Assembly: GCF_006265095.1 (NCBI RefSeq)
Contig: NZ_VCNK01000034.1
Coordinates: forward strand, 1-61,505
Direction of reading: 5' to 3'
DNA length: 61,505 nt
DNA from: Phaeobacter sp. B1627
GTDB lineage: Bacteria > Pseudomonadota > Alphaproteobacteria > Rhodobacterales > Rhodobacteraceae
Shown piece after piece: positions 26,790-35,969 of the stretch. A program made the translations under genes and the position numbers. The notes below the pieces were generated by a model, which was given only the letters and a program-made list of their open reading frames with translations, did no database searches and had not been told where the DNA came from. How positions within the stretch are numbered: the first letter of the stretch is position 1; each line of letters opens with the position of its first letter.

Positions 26790-28022
26790 TCAGCGCTCCT
26801 TCAACTTGACCGAAGAGTTGTAGACGTTCATCGCCATCGAAATCAGCAGCGACGCAGTCAAGTAGAACAGCATCAGAAGAAGGACGCACTCAATGGCGCG
26901 GCCAGTCTGGTTGAGGGTAATCCCCCCCAACGTCGCGGTGATATCCGCATAGCCCACAGCGATCGCCAGCGAGGAGTTTTTCGTGATGTTGAGATACTGG
27001 GAAATCAACGGCGGAATGATGACACGCAGAGCCTGCGGCAGGACCACCAGGTTCATGATACGGCCCTGACGCAGGCCGAGCGCGGCCGCTGCCTCTGTCT
27101 GACCTTTGGAAATCGCCTGAATGCCTGCACGGACGTTTTCTGCGATGAAAGCGCCTGTGTAGATCGACAGAGCAAACCACAGGGCAATCAGCGGGCCGCC
27201 GATCTTCAGGCCACCGGAAAAGTTGAACCCCTTGAGCTCGGGGAACTCCCATGCCAGCCCCATGATCAGCATTAACAGTACAAAGGGGATCAACCAGACA
27301 CCGAGGATCATCGCCCTTGTGTTCGGCCGCACGCCGGTTGCCTCTTGTTTGGCTGTGGCCCAGGCGTTGATTTTACGCGCGCCAAAGAACGAAGCGACGA
27401 GCACGACAAGAACCAGAAGCCAGTTCAGCGCCGCGTTGGCGAAAATGCCGTTCTCGAAATAGGGGCCGGGCGTGTAGATCCCGCGGTTGGTGAAGGCAAA
27501 GGCATCAAACAGCATGCTGCTTGTGGCATTGTCACCCCGAAAGGCGCGGGGTCCCGGCAGGACGGCGGTCATGATCGTGAAGATGATGATGATCCATATC
27601 AGAACCGGGATATTTCGAAAAATCTCCACATAGATCATCATCAACTTTGAGACGAGCCAGTTCTTTGACAGGCGCAGGACGCCCGCGATCACACCGAACA
27701 CTGTCGCGGTCACACAGGCAAGAAATGCCACCAAAAGCGTATTCAGAACGCCGACCAGAGCGGCACGGGCGTGACTGGACTGGCTGTCATAGTCAACCAA
27801 TCGCTGGTTGATGTCATAGCCGGCCGGATCGCCGAGAAAGTTGTATGATATATTCAGCCCCGCTGCGCGCAGGTTCTGGATCAGGTTGTTGCCGAGGTAC
27901 CAGATACACAGGGCAAGAACGATGGCCGCGATCACCTGAAACGTCAGGGAACGATAGCGGGTATCGTTAATAAGCATAGACAGCCGAAAACTCTCTTTCG
28001 GCGGGTCAGACAAGGTCGACAT
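26790..28022 (-). CDS. bztB: Polar amino-acid ABC transporter permease (BztB/AapQ type)
   Basis: The 410-residue inner-membrane permease forms a heterodimer with BztC. Membrane segments begin near 30-50 and continue through the HisM-like core; the ATPase-contact motif ENVRAGIQAISKGQTEAAAALG lies near 315-335. A large periplasmic loop between the first two segments is typical of the Aap/Bzt subfamily. It is separated from the binding-protein gene by a stable hairpin. Confidence 0.94.
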   Translation of the reverse strand: MSTLSDPPKESFRLSMLINDTRYRSLTFQVIAAIVLALCIWYLGNNLIQNLRAAGLNISYNFLGDPAGYDINQRLVDYDSQSSHARAALVGVLNTLLVAFLACVTATVFGVIAGVLRLSKNWLVSKLMMIYVEIFRNIPVLIWIIIIFTIMTAVLPGPRAFRGDNATSSMLFDAFAFTNRGIYTPGPYFENGIFANAALNWLLVLVVLVASFFGARKINAWATAKQEATGVRPNTRAMILGVWLIPFVLLMLIMGLAWEFPELKGFNFSGGLKIGGPLIALWFALSIYTGAFIAENVRAGIQAISKGQTEAAAALGLRQGRIMNLVVLPQALRVIIPPLISQYLNITKNSSLAIAVGYADITATLGGITLNQTGRAIECVLLLMLFYLTASLLISMAMNVYNSSVKLKER

Positions 28023-28115
28023 ATGAAGGGATCCCCGAGGCCTGCGGTTCCTGTCGTCTCGGCGGGGTTTGCCCCGCTCTGCGATCTGCCGCAGCGTTCG
28101 TTTTTTACTAGGAAT

Positions 28116-28142
28116 AAGGGCGTGGGATCATCCCACGCCCTT
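28116..28142 (-). terminator. Intra-operon hairpin between bztA and bztB
   Basis: Twelve perfectly paired bases (AAGGGCGTGGGA / TCCCACGCCCTT, three-base loop) follow the bztA stop. Such structures commonly stabilise the binding-protein mRNA and reduce read-through to permease genes. No T-run follows, so partial termination is an inference. Confidence 0.65.
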
Positions 28143-28155
28143 TCCGGATGCTATT

Positions 28156-29172
28156 TTAGCGGAACGGCGGTGTGTAGAGCAGGCCACCGTTGGTCCACAG
28201 CGCGTTCAGGCCGCGCGCCAGACCGATCGGAGTGTCTTCACCGATGTTTTTCGCAAAGATTTCACCGTAGTTGCCACCTACGGACAGAGCGTTCACAGCC
28301 CAATCGGCTTCGAGACCAAGCATCTCGCCCAGGTTACCTTCGGTGCCGAGCAGACGGTTGATTTCCGGGTTGTTGGTGCCGGACGTCATTTCGGACAGGT
28401 TCGCGGAGGTGACACCCAGCTCTTCAGCTGCGATCAGAGCGTTCAATGTCCAACGTGCAACATCACCCCATTCGTTGTCGCCATGACGAACAAGCGGGCC
28501 AAGCGGCTCTTTGGAGATGATTTCCGGCAGGATCGCATGCGCTGTCGGATCGTCGAAGGTCGCGCGTGTCGAGGCCAGGCCGGACGCATCAGTTGTGTAG
28601 ACATCGCAGGCACCGGCAAGGTACTGCTGCTGCGCTTCGGCGTTGGTCTCAATCGGAACCGGCTCATAGCTGATGTTGTTGGAGCGGAAGAAATCCGCGA
28701 GGTTCAGCTCGGTCGTGGTGCCGGTCTGGATGCAGACGGTCGCGCCATCAAGTTCTTTCGCGGAGGACACGCCCAGTTCTTTTGGAACCATGAAGCCCTG
28801 GCCGTCGTAGTAGTTCACACCGACGAATTCGAACTTCAGGTCGACATCGCGCGAGAAGGTCCAAGTTGTGTTGCGGGCCAGCAAATCGATTTCACCGGAC
28901 GCCAGCGCGGTAAAGCGGGTCTTGCCGGTGGTCGGGACGAATTCGACCTTGGTCGAGTCACCCAGAACGGCAGCGGCCACAGCGCGACATACGGCGACGT
29001 CGAAACCTTCCCATTCGCCGTTTGCATTCGGCGCGGCAAACCCGACGAGACCGGTGGTGACGCCGCAGTTCAGCTTATCGCGGGCCTTGACGTCGTCCAG
29101 CGTACCGGCAGCAGCGGCACCGGCGGCGAGACCGGCCACGGTCAGCGCACCAAAGAATACGGAGTTGTTCAT
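28156..29172 (-). CDS. bztA: Amino-acid ABC transporter periplasmic binding protein
   Basis: The 338-residue exported protein starts MNNSVFFGALTVAGLAAGAAAAG, a clear Sec signal, preceded by AGGAAGAGG. The mature part is a class-3 solute-binding protein: LNCGVTTGLVGFA, EGFDVAVCRAVAAA and DLLARNTTWTFSRD are typical of AapJ/BztA. It should deliver glutamate, glutamine, aspartate or asparagine to BztBCD; specificity is inferred from the family. The start at 29172 is favoured over upstream in-frame codons by signal and ribosome site. Confidence 0.95.
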   Translation of the reverse strand: MNNSVFFGALTVAGLAAGAAAAGTLDDVKARDKLNCGVTTGLVGFAAPNANGEWEGFDVAVCRAVAAAVLGDSTKVEFVPTTGKTRFTALASGEIDLLARNTTWTFSRDVDLKFEFVGVNYYDGQGFMVPKELGVSSAKELDGATVCIQTGTTTELNLADFFRSNNISYEPVPIETNAEAQQQYLAGACDVYTTDASGLASTRATFDDPTAHAILPEIISKEPLGPLVRHGDNEWGDVARWTLNALIAAEELGVTSANLSEMTSGTNNPEINRLLGTEGNLGEMLGLEADWAVNALSVGGNYGEIFAKNIGEDTPIGLARGLNALWTNGGLLYTPPFR

Positions 29173-29515
29173 TTTTACCTCTTCCTGACTACCCACCTGA
29201 CTACGGTGGTTCTTTGTCGCCTCCCCCGTCACGGGACAGGCTGTATGAAACGGGGTTCGCCCCGTTTTCGAAGCCGAGTTTGGGCGAATTCATCAACAAA
29301 CGTCAAGGGTAGGATCACGGGAATCAATGGGCTTTTGGGCATCCCGTCGGGGCTTCTGGCAAATTTTGGGCGTCTTATTAACGTTTTCAGCTGTCAGGCT
29401 TGCGACAACGGCACCGCAGCGCGGACCGATTGTCAGACATGGAATCATCTGCCCCTGCCGTGATCTGTCCCGCCTGCCCCACGTCTTTGCGCACGGGAGG
29501 ATCCCAGGCGCCTAC
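29173..29515. other. Upstream region of bztA, no gene
   Basis: About 340 bases between bztA and the ATP12 gene, both on the minus strand. It should contain the bzt promoter; I could not place it, and no sigma-54-type GC/GG elements were evident. No coding potential seen. Confidence 0.4.
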
Positions 29516-30220
29516 TCAGGCATGTCCATAGAACGCGGCAGCGTGAAAAAAGGCCTGTTTTTTCACGTCTTCCTGGGCCTGAGCTTCTTCATCGACGCCC
29601 CAGATTTCTGCTTGCCAATGTTCATCAAGACGGGAAATGGACCAGATTTCATCCAGCGGTCGCCATGCCTTCGTCGCGGCAAAGCCAAGGATCAGCGAGC
29701 CGCTCAGCCCGACCAGATCGTGAAAGGCCGCCAGCTGAAATGCCGTCATCTCATGCACCCGCCCGCGCAAAATCTGCAGCGCCGCCTCGTCCTGCGGGGC
29801 ATGCAGCAGGCCCGACCGCGGCAACAGCCGCGCGCCCAGCGCTTCGTTGGCCCAATCCAGTGCTGGATCCCAAAATTCAGTCTGGCGCGCCACCAACTCC
29901 TCCGGGGACTCCGCCCGGTAGCACAGCAGATCACTGTCTCCGTATTCAGCCAGCATATCCGCGACTTCGCTGAACTGTGGCCTGACCTTGTCCAGCGCCG
30001 CATTGGCGGATCGCGTATTGGGCATCGACAGTGGGTTCACGACATCCTGCTGGGCATCCCATTCGGAGGCAATCGCCTGCGCCATGGACTGGCTCGGGAC
30101 GAGCAAGGTCGTCTTGGCCGGTGTTTTCACCCGCCTGCCATCCAATGTAACCGCGAATCCGCCATCCGTGGTCTCGACGTCTACGGATGTCCAGAATCGC
30201 TTCTGTTTCCACTCACTCAT
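29516..30220 (-). CDS. ATP12 family F1-ATPase assembly chaperone
   Basis: The 234-residue protein matches the ATP12 family, whose mitochondrial member chaperones the F1 alpha subunit. Features are RFWTSVDVETTDGGFAVTLDGRRVKTPAK near the start, the SEWDAQ motif and DSDLLCYRAESPEELVARQ in the middle. Alphaproteobacteria commonly carry it. It follows the HAD gene by three bases and appears to be the last gene of the crcB-rluA-HAD-ATP12 operon. Confidence 0.93.
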   Translation of the reverse strand: MSEWKQKRFWTSVDVETTDGGFAVTLDGRRVKTPAKTTLLVPSQSMAQAIASEWDAQQDVVNPLSMPNTRSANAALDKVRPQFSEVADMLAEYGDSDLLCYRAESPEELVARQTEFWDPALDWANEALGARLLPRSGLLHAPQDEAALQILRGRVHEMTAFQLAAFHDLVGLSGSLILGFAATKAWRPLDEIWSISRLDEHWQAEIWGVDEEAQAQEDVKKQAFFHAAAFYGHA

Positions 30221-30223
30221 CTG

Positions 30224-30934
30224 TCAGTGTCCTTCTTCGTCTGTCGCCCAGAGCTGCTGCAGCAAGCCGGGCAGCCCGTCAAAACTCTTCAGCATGTGAT
30301 CGGCTCTCAGGCGCTCTGCCGGGTGATAGCCCCAGTCAACGGCGATTGTTGTCACCCCTGCGGCCCGCCCCATGTCCATGTCAAAACTGGTGTCCCCGAT
30401 CATCACTGCGCTTTCGGGCGCGATCCCCGTTTCAGACAGCGCCGTGAGCACCATCGACGGGTGAGGTTTCGACGGGTGGTGGTCGGCGACTTGCCGGGTC
30501 ACGAACATATGCAGGCCATGCCCCTCAATCAGAGCATCGAGACCGCGCTGCGATTTGCCGGTGGCGACCCCCAGGATATAGTCCGGGACCGCATGCAGCG
30601 CCTCCAGGGCCGCGCGCGCGCCAGGATAGAGCGGCGAATGCGCCGGGCCTTCCCGCAGACGGCCCGCCTGATAGGCACGCTTGTAGCCCTCAACGAGCCT
30701 GTCCTGCATCCGGGCAGAATGCTCTGTCGCCAATTGAGCCAATGCCTGCGGAAGCGACAGCCCGACGATGGAAAGCACTGCCTCGCGCGAGGGCGGCGCC
30801 AAACCTTCGGCCCGAAAGGCTTCGTCCATACAGGCGACGATAGCACCCTGACTGTCCACCAGGGTGCCGTCCACATCGAATAGGATCAGGCGCAACGGAC
30901 CGTCCCGGGGCTCTTTTCGTCCGCCCTCGCTCAA
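30224..30934 (-). CDS. HAD family hydrolase (phosphoglycolate phosphatase-like)
   Basis: The 236-residue protein has HAD motif I with nucleophile Asp20 and Asp22 in DVDGTLVDS, motif II Thr in VATGKS, a lysine in SKPHP and motif IV IGDTSFDMDMG. A C1 helical cap lies between motif I and II. The substrate cannot be fixed; phosphoglycolate or another small phosphomonoester is typical. It overlaps the end of the pseudouridine synthase gene by four bases. Confidence 0.9.
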   Translation of the reverse strand: MSEGGRKEPRDGPLRLILFDVDGTLVDSQGAIVACMDEAFRAEGLAPPSREAVLSIVGLSLPQALAQLATEHSARMQDRLVEGYKRAYQAGRLREGPAHSPLYPGARAALEALHAVPDYILGVATGKSQRGLDALIEGHGLHMFVTRQVADHHPSKPHPSMVLTALSETGIAPESAVMIGDTSFDMDMGRAAGVTTIAVDWGYHPAERLRADHMLKSFDGLPGLLQQLWATDEEGH

Positions 30935-31977
30935 AACAGGCTCTCGAATGGGTCATCATCCGCCAGATCTTCGGTCCAGCCGAAGGTGTCCCAGCTTTCT
31001 TTCATATGCTCCGGCAGAGGGGCGGTCACAGACAGGACCTTGCCCGTGATCGGGTGTTCGAACTGCAAGCGCCGTGCATGCAGGTGCAGCTTCTTCGAGA
31101 TCAGCCCGCCCATCTGCGCGCCCCAGCCGTCACCGAGGTTCTCCTGACCGGAGCCACCGTATTTGCCATCCCCGACGATAGGGTGCCCCATGCCCGCCAT
31201 ATGGGCCCGCAGCTGGTGCGTCCGGCCAGTCACCGGCTCCATCGCTACCCAGCTGGCCCGGCTCGCCACGCGGTACAGGGTCGCATAGAATGTATGCGCC
31301 CGCTTGGCGCCGGGGGTGGAATTGATGTCCTGCGGATCGACGGGGATCATCTTCTCACCCTCGCCCGACTTGCCGTGCCCCGGCGCCTTGACCAGACCGG
31401 TCTTGATCTCGCCCAGGTAGGGTGTCGGCACCCCGGCAACCAGCGCCCAGTAAATCTTGCGCGTGTTTTTATGCCTGAACGCGGCCGTCAGCCCCTGCGC
31501 CGCTCGGCGCGTCCGGGCGAGCACGAGGATACCGGAGGTGTCTTTGTCCAGACGGTGCACCAGGCGCGGCTTTTCCTCCGCGTCAAAGCGCAGCGCCTCG
31601 GACAAGCCATCGACGTGTTTGGTTGTCCCGGACCCGCCCTGCACCGCGAGGCCCGACGGTTTGTTCAGAACCAGAACGTCATCATCCTTGTAGACCACGC
31701 AGTCGCGGATCATCTTGGCATCGGCCTCGGAGATATGCACCGGACGTGGTTCGGCCGGCTTCAGATCGGACTCGGCCAGGGGGGGGACGCGCACAACCTG
31801 TCCCGTCTCCACGCGGGAGCTGGCCTTGACCCGCCCGCCATCGACACGCAGCTCGCCCTTGCGGCACATCTTTTCGATGCGGCCCTGATTGACATGCGGA
31901 AACAGACGACGCAGCCAGCGGTCTATCCGCTGGCCGCCGTCGTCTTCGGTGACGGTGATCATTTGCACGCCGCTCAT
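30931..31977 (-). CDS. RluA-family 23S rRNA pseudouridine synthase (RluC-like)
   Basis: The 348-residue enzyme has an N-terminal S4 RNA-binding domain (about 15-70) and the catalytic HRLDKDTSG motif with its Asp near 145. GRTHQLRAHMAGMGHPIVGD completes the family signature. Length and domain order fit RluC/RluD-type enzymes; which uridine is modified is not determined. It overlaps crcB by four bases. Confidence 0.93.
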   Translation of the reverse strand: MSGVQMITVTEDDGGQRIDRWLRRLFPHVNQGRIEKMCRKGELRVDGGRVKASSRVETGQVVRVPPLAESDLKPAEPRPVHISEADAKMIRDCVVYKDDDVLVLNKPSGLAVQGGSGTTKHVDGLSEALRFDAEEKPRLVHRLDKDTSGILVLARTRRAAQGLTAAFRHKNTRKIYWALVAGVPTPYLGEIKTGLVKAPGHGKSGEGEKMIPVDPQDINSTPGAKRAHTFYATLYRVASRASWVAMEPVTGRTHQLRAHMAGMGHPIVGDGKYGGSGQENLGDGWGAQMGGLISKKLHLHARRLQFEHPITGKVLSVTAPLPEHMKESWDTFGWTEDLADDDPFESLF

Positions 31978-32354
31978 GTCAGCACTCCTCTGGCCGCCAT
32001 CATGCCAAGGGCAAGGGCTGCAATGGACAGGCCTACGGAGAGGCCAATGTAAAGCGCGGCATGGCCATAGGCCCCGCGCTCAATCAAGGTGACAGCCTCC
32101 ATCGAAAAGGCCGAAAACGTCGTGAACCCGCCCAGTAGCCCCGTCATCACGAAAGGCGACATATGGGTCAGGCCTTTGTGTGCCGCGAGCACGATGAACG
32201 CTCCCATCATGGCAGAGCCGAGCACATTCACGCTGAGAACCGGCAACGGCAATGAGGTCGGCCCCAGCAGGCGCATCATTCCCAGCCCGACCAGATACCG
32301 GCAACTGGCGCCGATTGCGCCACCCAGCGCCACATTCAAAATGGATATCAACAT
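31974..32354 (-). CDS. crcB: Fluoride channel CrcB/FluC
   Basis: The 126-residue four-helix membrane protein exports fluoride as an antiparallel dimer. The GGAIGASCRY start and the polar track GGFTTFSAFSMEA, with the phenylalanine-box region, are diagnostic. It overlaps the pseudouridine synthase start. I looked for a fluoride riboswitch in the 5' region and did not find one. Confidence 0.95.
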   Translation of the reverse strand: MLISILNVALGGAIGASCRYLVGLGMMRLLGPTSLPLPVLSVNVLGSAMMGAFIVLAAHKGLTHMSPFVMTGLLGGFTTFSAFSMEAVTLIERGAYGHAALYIGLSVGLSIAALALGMMAARGVLT

Positions 32355-32591
32355 GCAGGCGTCCTTCGCGCGGAGCGAGGCGGATGTCAAGTTTTGCGGA
32401 GCCATGGCCGCATTGCGCACGGCGCAGGACAGGCTGTCCGGCAGCGGGTGCACACGCCTCTCTGCACTCTGGCGACCCAGTGCATCACACCCAAAGGCAT
32501 CACAATTCCGAAAGCTTCCAGTGGATGGAGGACTTGTCCGGCCTGCCGGTTTGACTACCCTCAGATACAGATGACAAGGAGACCCCGACCT

Positions 32592-33974
32592 ATGCGATCC
32601 AGCCGCCGACGGTTTCTCGCGGGCTTTGCTGCCCTTTCGGCTGTGCCCGCGATGGCACGCCCCGCCCGGGCCTCGCAGGCGCGCCAGTTCATGCTTGAAC
32701 CCGCCCGGCAACAAATCGCGCCGGACGGCTACCCTGAAACCAATTTGTGGTGTGTGAACGGTTCGATGCCGGGCGAAACCCTGCGGCTCATCCAGGGCGA
32801 CAGATTGCGGGTGGAGGTGGAAAACCGCCTGCCCCAACCCACCAGCCTGCATTGGCACGGCATCCGCATCGACAACGCAATGGATGGGGTCCCCGGTGTC
32901 ACGCAAGCCCCGATACAGCCGGGAGCGCGGTTCACATATGATTTCGCACTGCCGGATGCAGGCACATATTGGTATCACTCCCACGCACAATCCGTGGAAC
33001 AGGTCGAGCGCGGCCTGCAAGGTGCCTTGATCATCGCCGAAGCCGTGTCCCCGGACATCGATCAGGATCTCCCGCTGGTCATCGATGATATGCGCGTCAC
33101 CGCAGAGGCGCAGGTGGATGAGGCATTCGCGGCGCCCCATGACCTGTCGCATGCCGGCCGCCTCGGGAATGTGCTTCTGGTCAACGGCCGTCTGCAATCC
33201 GAGCATTCGGTCCGCCGTGGTGATCGCCTGCGGCTTCGGCTGATAAACACGGCCAATGCCAGAATATTCATACTGGGACTACAGGGGCTTGAAGGGTGGG
33301 TCATGGCCTATGACGGCATGCCCCTGCGGACGCCGCGCGCAATATCCGACCGATTGACACTCGCCCCGGCGCAGCGTGTGGATCTCTTTGTTGATGTCAC
33401 GGCATCAGAAGGCGAGGACGCCTTTCTCCTTCAGTTCGAGCAGGACGGCGGTTATGAGATGGCCCGTTTCACGGTCACGTCCGGCACCGCAGTCCGCCGC
33501 GATCCGCCCGCCCCCCTCGCGCCGAACCCACAGTTCCCGATCGATCTGCCCTCCGCCCGCCATGTCGATCTCAGGATGCAGGGCGGTGCCATGGCCTGGC
33601 TGACAAGCGCGCAGTTCAAAGGGGAAGAGCTGGAGGGCCGGGAGTTGGCGCAGAGGGGACAGTTCTGGGCCTTCAACGGCACAGCCGGCCGTCCCGTAGA
33701 CCCTTTGATTACCGCGAAGCTTGGTGAAACCATCCGCATCCGCATGTTCAACGAAACACTGTTCCCCCATGCCATGCATCTGCACGGCATGCATTTTTCC
33801 GAGGTGCATTCCGATGGCAGCCTCGGGCCCCTCCGCGATACGCTCCTGATGCGACGAGGGGAAACCCGCGAGATCGCGTTTCAGGCGCACAATCCCGGCG
33901 ATTGGCTTTTGCATTGCCACATGCTGTCCCATCACGCGGCGGGCATGGGCACATGGGTCCGCGTTCTGACATAG
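32592..33974 (+). CDS. Tat-exported multicopper oxidase
   Basis: The 460-residue periplasmic enzyme begins with a twin-arginine signal (SSRRRFLAGFAALS) and has three cupredoxin domains. Copper ligands are visible in HWHG (His87/His89), WYHSHAQ (His129/His131), HAMHLHGMHF and the C-terminal HCHMLSHHAAGM, the last with the Cys flanked by two His for type-1/type-3 centres. It resembles CueO/CopA-like cuproxidases and laccases; oxidation of Cu(I) is a likely but unproven role. The start at 32592 has AAGGAG upstream. It is the only plus-strand gene in the crcB-to-degP interval. Confidence 0.93.
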   Translation: MRSSRRRFLAGFAALSAVPAMARPARASQARQFMLEPARQQIAPDGYPETNLWCVNGSMPGETLRLIQGDRLRVEVENRLPQPTSLHWHGIRIDNAMDGVPGVTQAPIQPGARFTYDFALPDAGTYWYHSHAQSVEQVERGLQGALIIAEAVSPDIDQDLPLVIDDMRVTAEAQVDEAFAAPHDLSHAGRLGNVLLVNGRLQSEHSVRRGDRLRLRLINTANARIFILGLQGLEGWVMAYDGMPLRTPRAISDRLTLAPAQRVDLFVDVTASEGEDAFLLQFEQDGGYEMARFTVTSGTAVRRDPPAPLAPNPQFPIDLPSARHVDLRMQGGAMAWLTSAQFKGEELEGRELAQRGQFWAFNGTAGRPVDPLITAKLGETIRIRMFNETLFPHAMHLHGMHFSEVHSDGSLGPLRDTLLMRRGETREIAFQAHNPGDWLLHCHMLSHHAAGMGTWVRVLT

Positions 33975-34035
33975 CGGGCGCGCACAAGCCGAAGACTGCC
34001 ACGTTCAGCTCAATCCGCCAAAAAAATCACAAAAA

Positions 34036-35376
34036 TCAATCACTTTTGTCACCTCGTTCCTGCCGAAGCTTTTCAAAATAGCGAACTCTCTTCGATAGTT
34101 CCCGTTCAAAACCCCGTTCTACGGGATCGTAATGCTGGGGCCGTTCCATACCTTCTGGAAAGAAGTTCTGACCAGAGAAACTGTCCGGCGCATCGTGATC
34201 GTATTGATATCCTTTGCCGTAACCCAGGTTTTTCATCATGGCAGTAGGCCCATTTATGATGTGCATGGGCGGCGGCTCCGATCCGCTCCTCTTTGCATCG
34301 GCGCGGGCCGCTTTGTGGGCAACGTATCCAGCGTTCGACTTCGGGGCCAAAGCGAGGTAGATTGTGGCTTGAGTTATGGCCAGATCTCCTTCGGGGCTGC
34401 CAAGTTTTTCATAAGTATCCCAAGCACTCAGGCAGACACGAGACGCCTCTGGATCTGCCAATCCAACGTCCTCCCATGCAATCATTGTCAACCGCCGCAG
34501 AACAAAGCGCGGATCTTCTCCTCCTTCAAGCGCCCTATGGACCCAGTAGATCGCGGCCTCGGGGTCGGAGCCCCTAATCGACTTTTGAATGGCGCTTGCG
34601 ATTGAATAGTGCCCATCGGAGGCGCGATCATACTGCGCCGCGCGTCGTGACAGACGGCTGCCGACTTCCTTTGCAGAATAAATATGATCTGCCGGCCAAG
34701 TCAGCACGCTTTCGACCAAGTTCAACAAGGCGCGTCCGTCACCATCAGCCATAGCGCATAAAAGCCCTTTGGCTTCGTCCTCCAACGGAAGAGACGTGTC
34801 CAGTTCCGCTTCGGCGCGCCCGATCATCGCAGCCAACGCGTTCTCATTGAGGCGCTCCAGTACCATCACCTGACAGCGACTGAGCACGGCTTTATTCACC
34901 GAGAATGACGGATTCTCTGTCGTAGCACCGCAGACCGTGACGGTCCCGTCCTCCATAACGGGCAGCAAAGCGTCAAGCTGCGTTTTGTTGAACCGATGGA
35001 TCTCATCGATGAACAGAAGTGTTCCCTGCCCGAGCCGTAGGCGATCCCGCGCCGCCTGAAATGCCTTCTTGAGGTCAGCCACCCCACTGAAAATCGCGCT
35101 AATCTGTTCAAAGTGTAGATCCGTTTTCACAGCCAGCAATCTGCCGATTGTGGTTTTCCCGACGCCGGTTGGGCCCCACAGGATCAAAGAGGAGATCTTC
35201 CCAGCCGCCAACATCGCCCCCAATGGGCCATCTTCGGCAAGCAATTTTTCTTGACCGATCACCTCTTCTATTGCCCGGGGCCTCAGCATGTCGGCCAAGG
35301 GGCGGGTCCCCGCCTCGGCCGGTAGGCGCTTTGTTGTACTGCCCGACTCTTCAAACAAATCCATACGCCGTTCCAT
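34036..35376 (-). CDS. rarA: Replication-associated recombination protein RarA (intact copy)
   Basis: The 446-residue AAA+ ATPase acts at stalled replication forks. It has Walker A GPTGVGKTT near 70, Walker B LLFIDEIHRFNK, the sensor GATTENPSFSVN, and the tetramerisation/clamp-loader C-terminal region (AWEDVGLADPEA, GPTAMMKNLGYGKGYQYDHD). ATG 35364 (MDLFEESG) is an alternative start. By eye its DNA is less GC-rich than flanking genes. A second, decayed rarA lies 600 bases upstream beside degP, so this copy looks imported. Confidence 0.95.
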   Translation of the reverse strand: MERRMDLFEESGSTTKRLPAEAGTRPLADMLRPRAIEEVIGQEKLLAEDGPLGAMLAAGKISSLILWGPTGVGKTTIGRLLAVKTDLHFEQISAIFSGVADLKKAFQAARDRLRLGQGTLLFIDEIHRFNKTQLDALLPVMEDGTVTVCGATTENPSFSVNKAVLSRCQVMVLERLNENALAAMIGRAEAELDTSLPLEDEAKGLLCAMADGDGRALLNLVESVLTWPADHIYSAKEVGSRLSRRAAQYDRASDGHYSIASAIQKSIRGSDPEAAIYWVHRALEGGEDPRFVLRRLTMIAWEDVGLADPEASRVCLSAWDTYEKLGSPEGDLAITQATIYLALAPKSNAGYVAHKAARADAKRSGSEPPPMHIINGPTAMMKNLGYGKGYQYDHDAPDSFSGQNFFPEGMERPQHYDPVERGFERELSKRVRYFEKLRQERGDKSD

Positions 35377-35449
35377 TCAGTTTTTCCCGTCGAAGGAGAC
35401 GGAGCTTCGCTTGAGGTAGACGCTCATCATAATCCGTAAACAGGCAACC

Positions 35450-35877
35450 TCAAAAACCTGCATTCAAATGATGTAACAAGTTCCTTTTGCGCCGGAAGAC
35501 AACTGAGCCCCGATCCACGGCTTTCTGGACCAGATCCATGTCCTCACAGCGCACAATACGCATTATTTGAGCGCATGTTACGCCGGTATAGAGAAGCGTC
35601 CTCTCCAGCATGCATGTCGCACCCCGGCGCAAAACAAGAACCAGGTTTTTCCAACTGCGCCCCTTGTGATTTGTGAATTGCCATTGCGCGACCAAGATTG
35701 ATCTTGTCCAACATGTCCGCGCCGAGATCAATCGTCCGGCCATCGATCTTCAAGAAGCCAAGCCGTCCGTCTTCTGTGGCCTCATCGAAAACCCTCCCGA
35801 TGGTGCCGAGATCGCCGTTGCGGATGCCAAGCTGATCCTCCGCAACGGGCCCGGTTTCGACCCGGTGGTCAGTTCAG
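35450..35877 (-). pseudogene. C-terminal fragment of a RecD-like/UvrD_C_2 superfamily I helicase, frameshifted
   Basis: Read on the minus strand, GIRNGDLGTIGRVFDEA ... GFLKIDGRTIDLG ... LGRAMAIHKSQGAQ is a typical C-terminal helicase domain; after a frame change near 35655 it continues as LVLVLRRGATCMLERTLLYTGVT ... LVQKAVDRGS. Motif VI-like LLYTGVT has lost the following arginine (CAQ instead of RAQ). No start and no upstream helicase motifs exist. It joins the decayed rarA at about 35877-35970 and sits directly upstream of the intact rarA, suggesting it arrived with it. Confidence 0.75.
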
Positions 35878-35969
35878 CGCGGGTCACCGGACGACCTGAC
35901 CTTGGAACTCTCACGGGGGAGGAACCCGCTGGGCCGACCGGTCTGGTGCCCGTTGCCCAGGGCAACGGA

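Noticed and set aside
29542-29567. Inverted repeat CGTGAAAAAA / TTTTTTCACG resembling a terminator
   Set aside because: It lies inside the ATP12 coding region, where it encodes the well-formed DVKKQAFFH segment near the C-terminus; no transcript is expected to end there.
32355-32591. Possible fluoride riboswitch upstream of crcB
   Set aside because: Neither the GGNGAUGG-type nor the downstream conserved loops of the crcB motif could be found on the minus strand; crcB appears to lead its operon without it.
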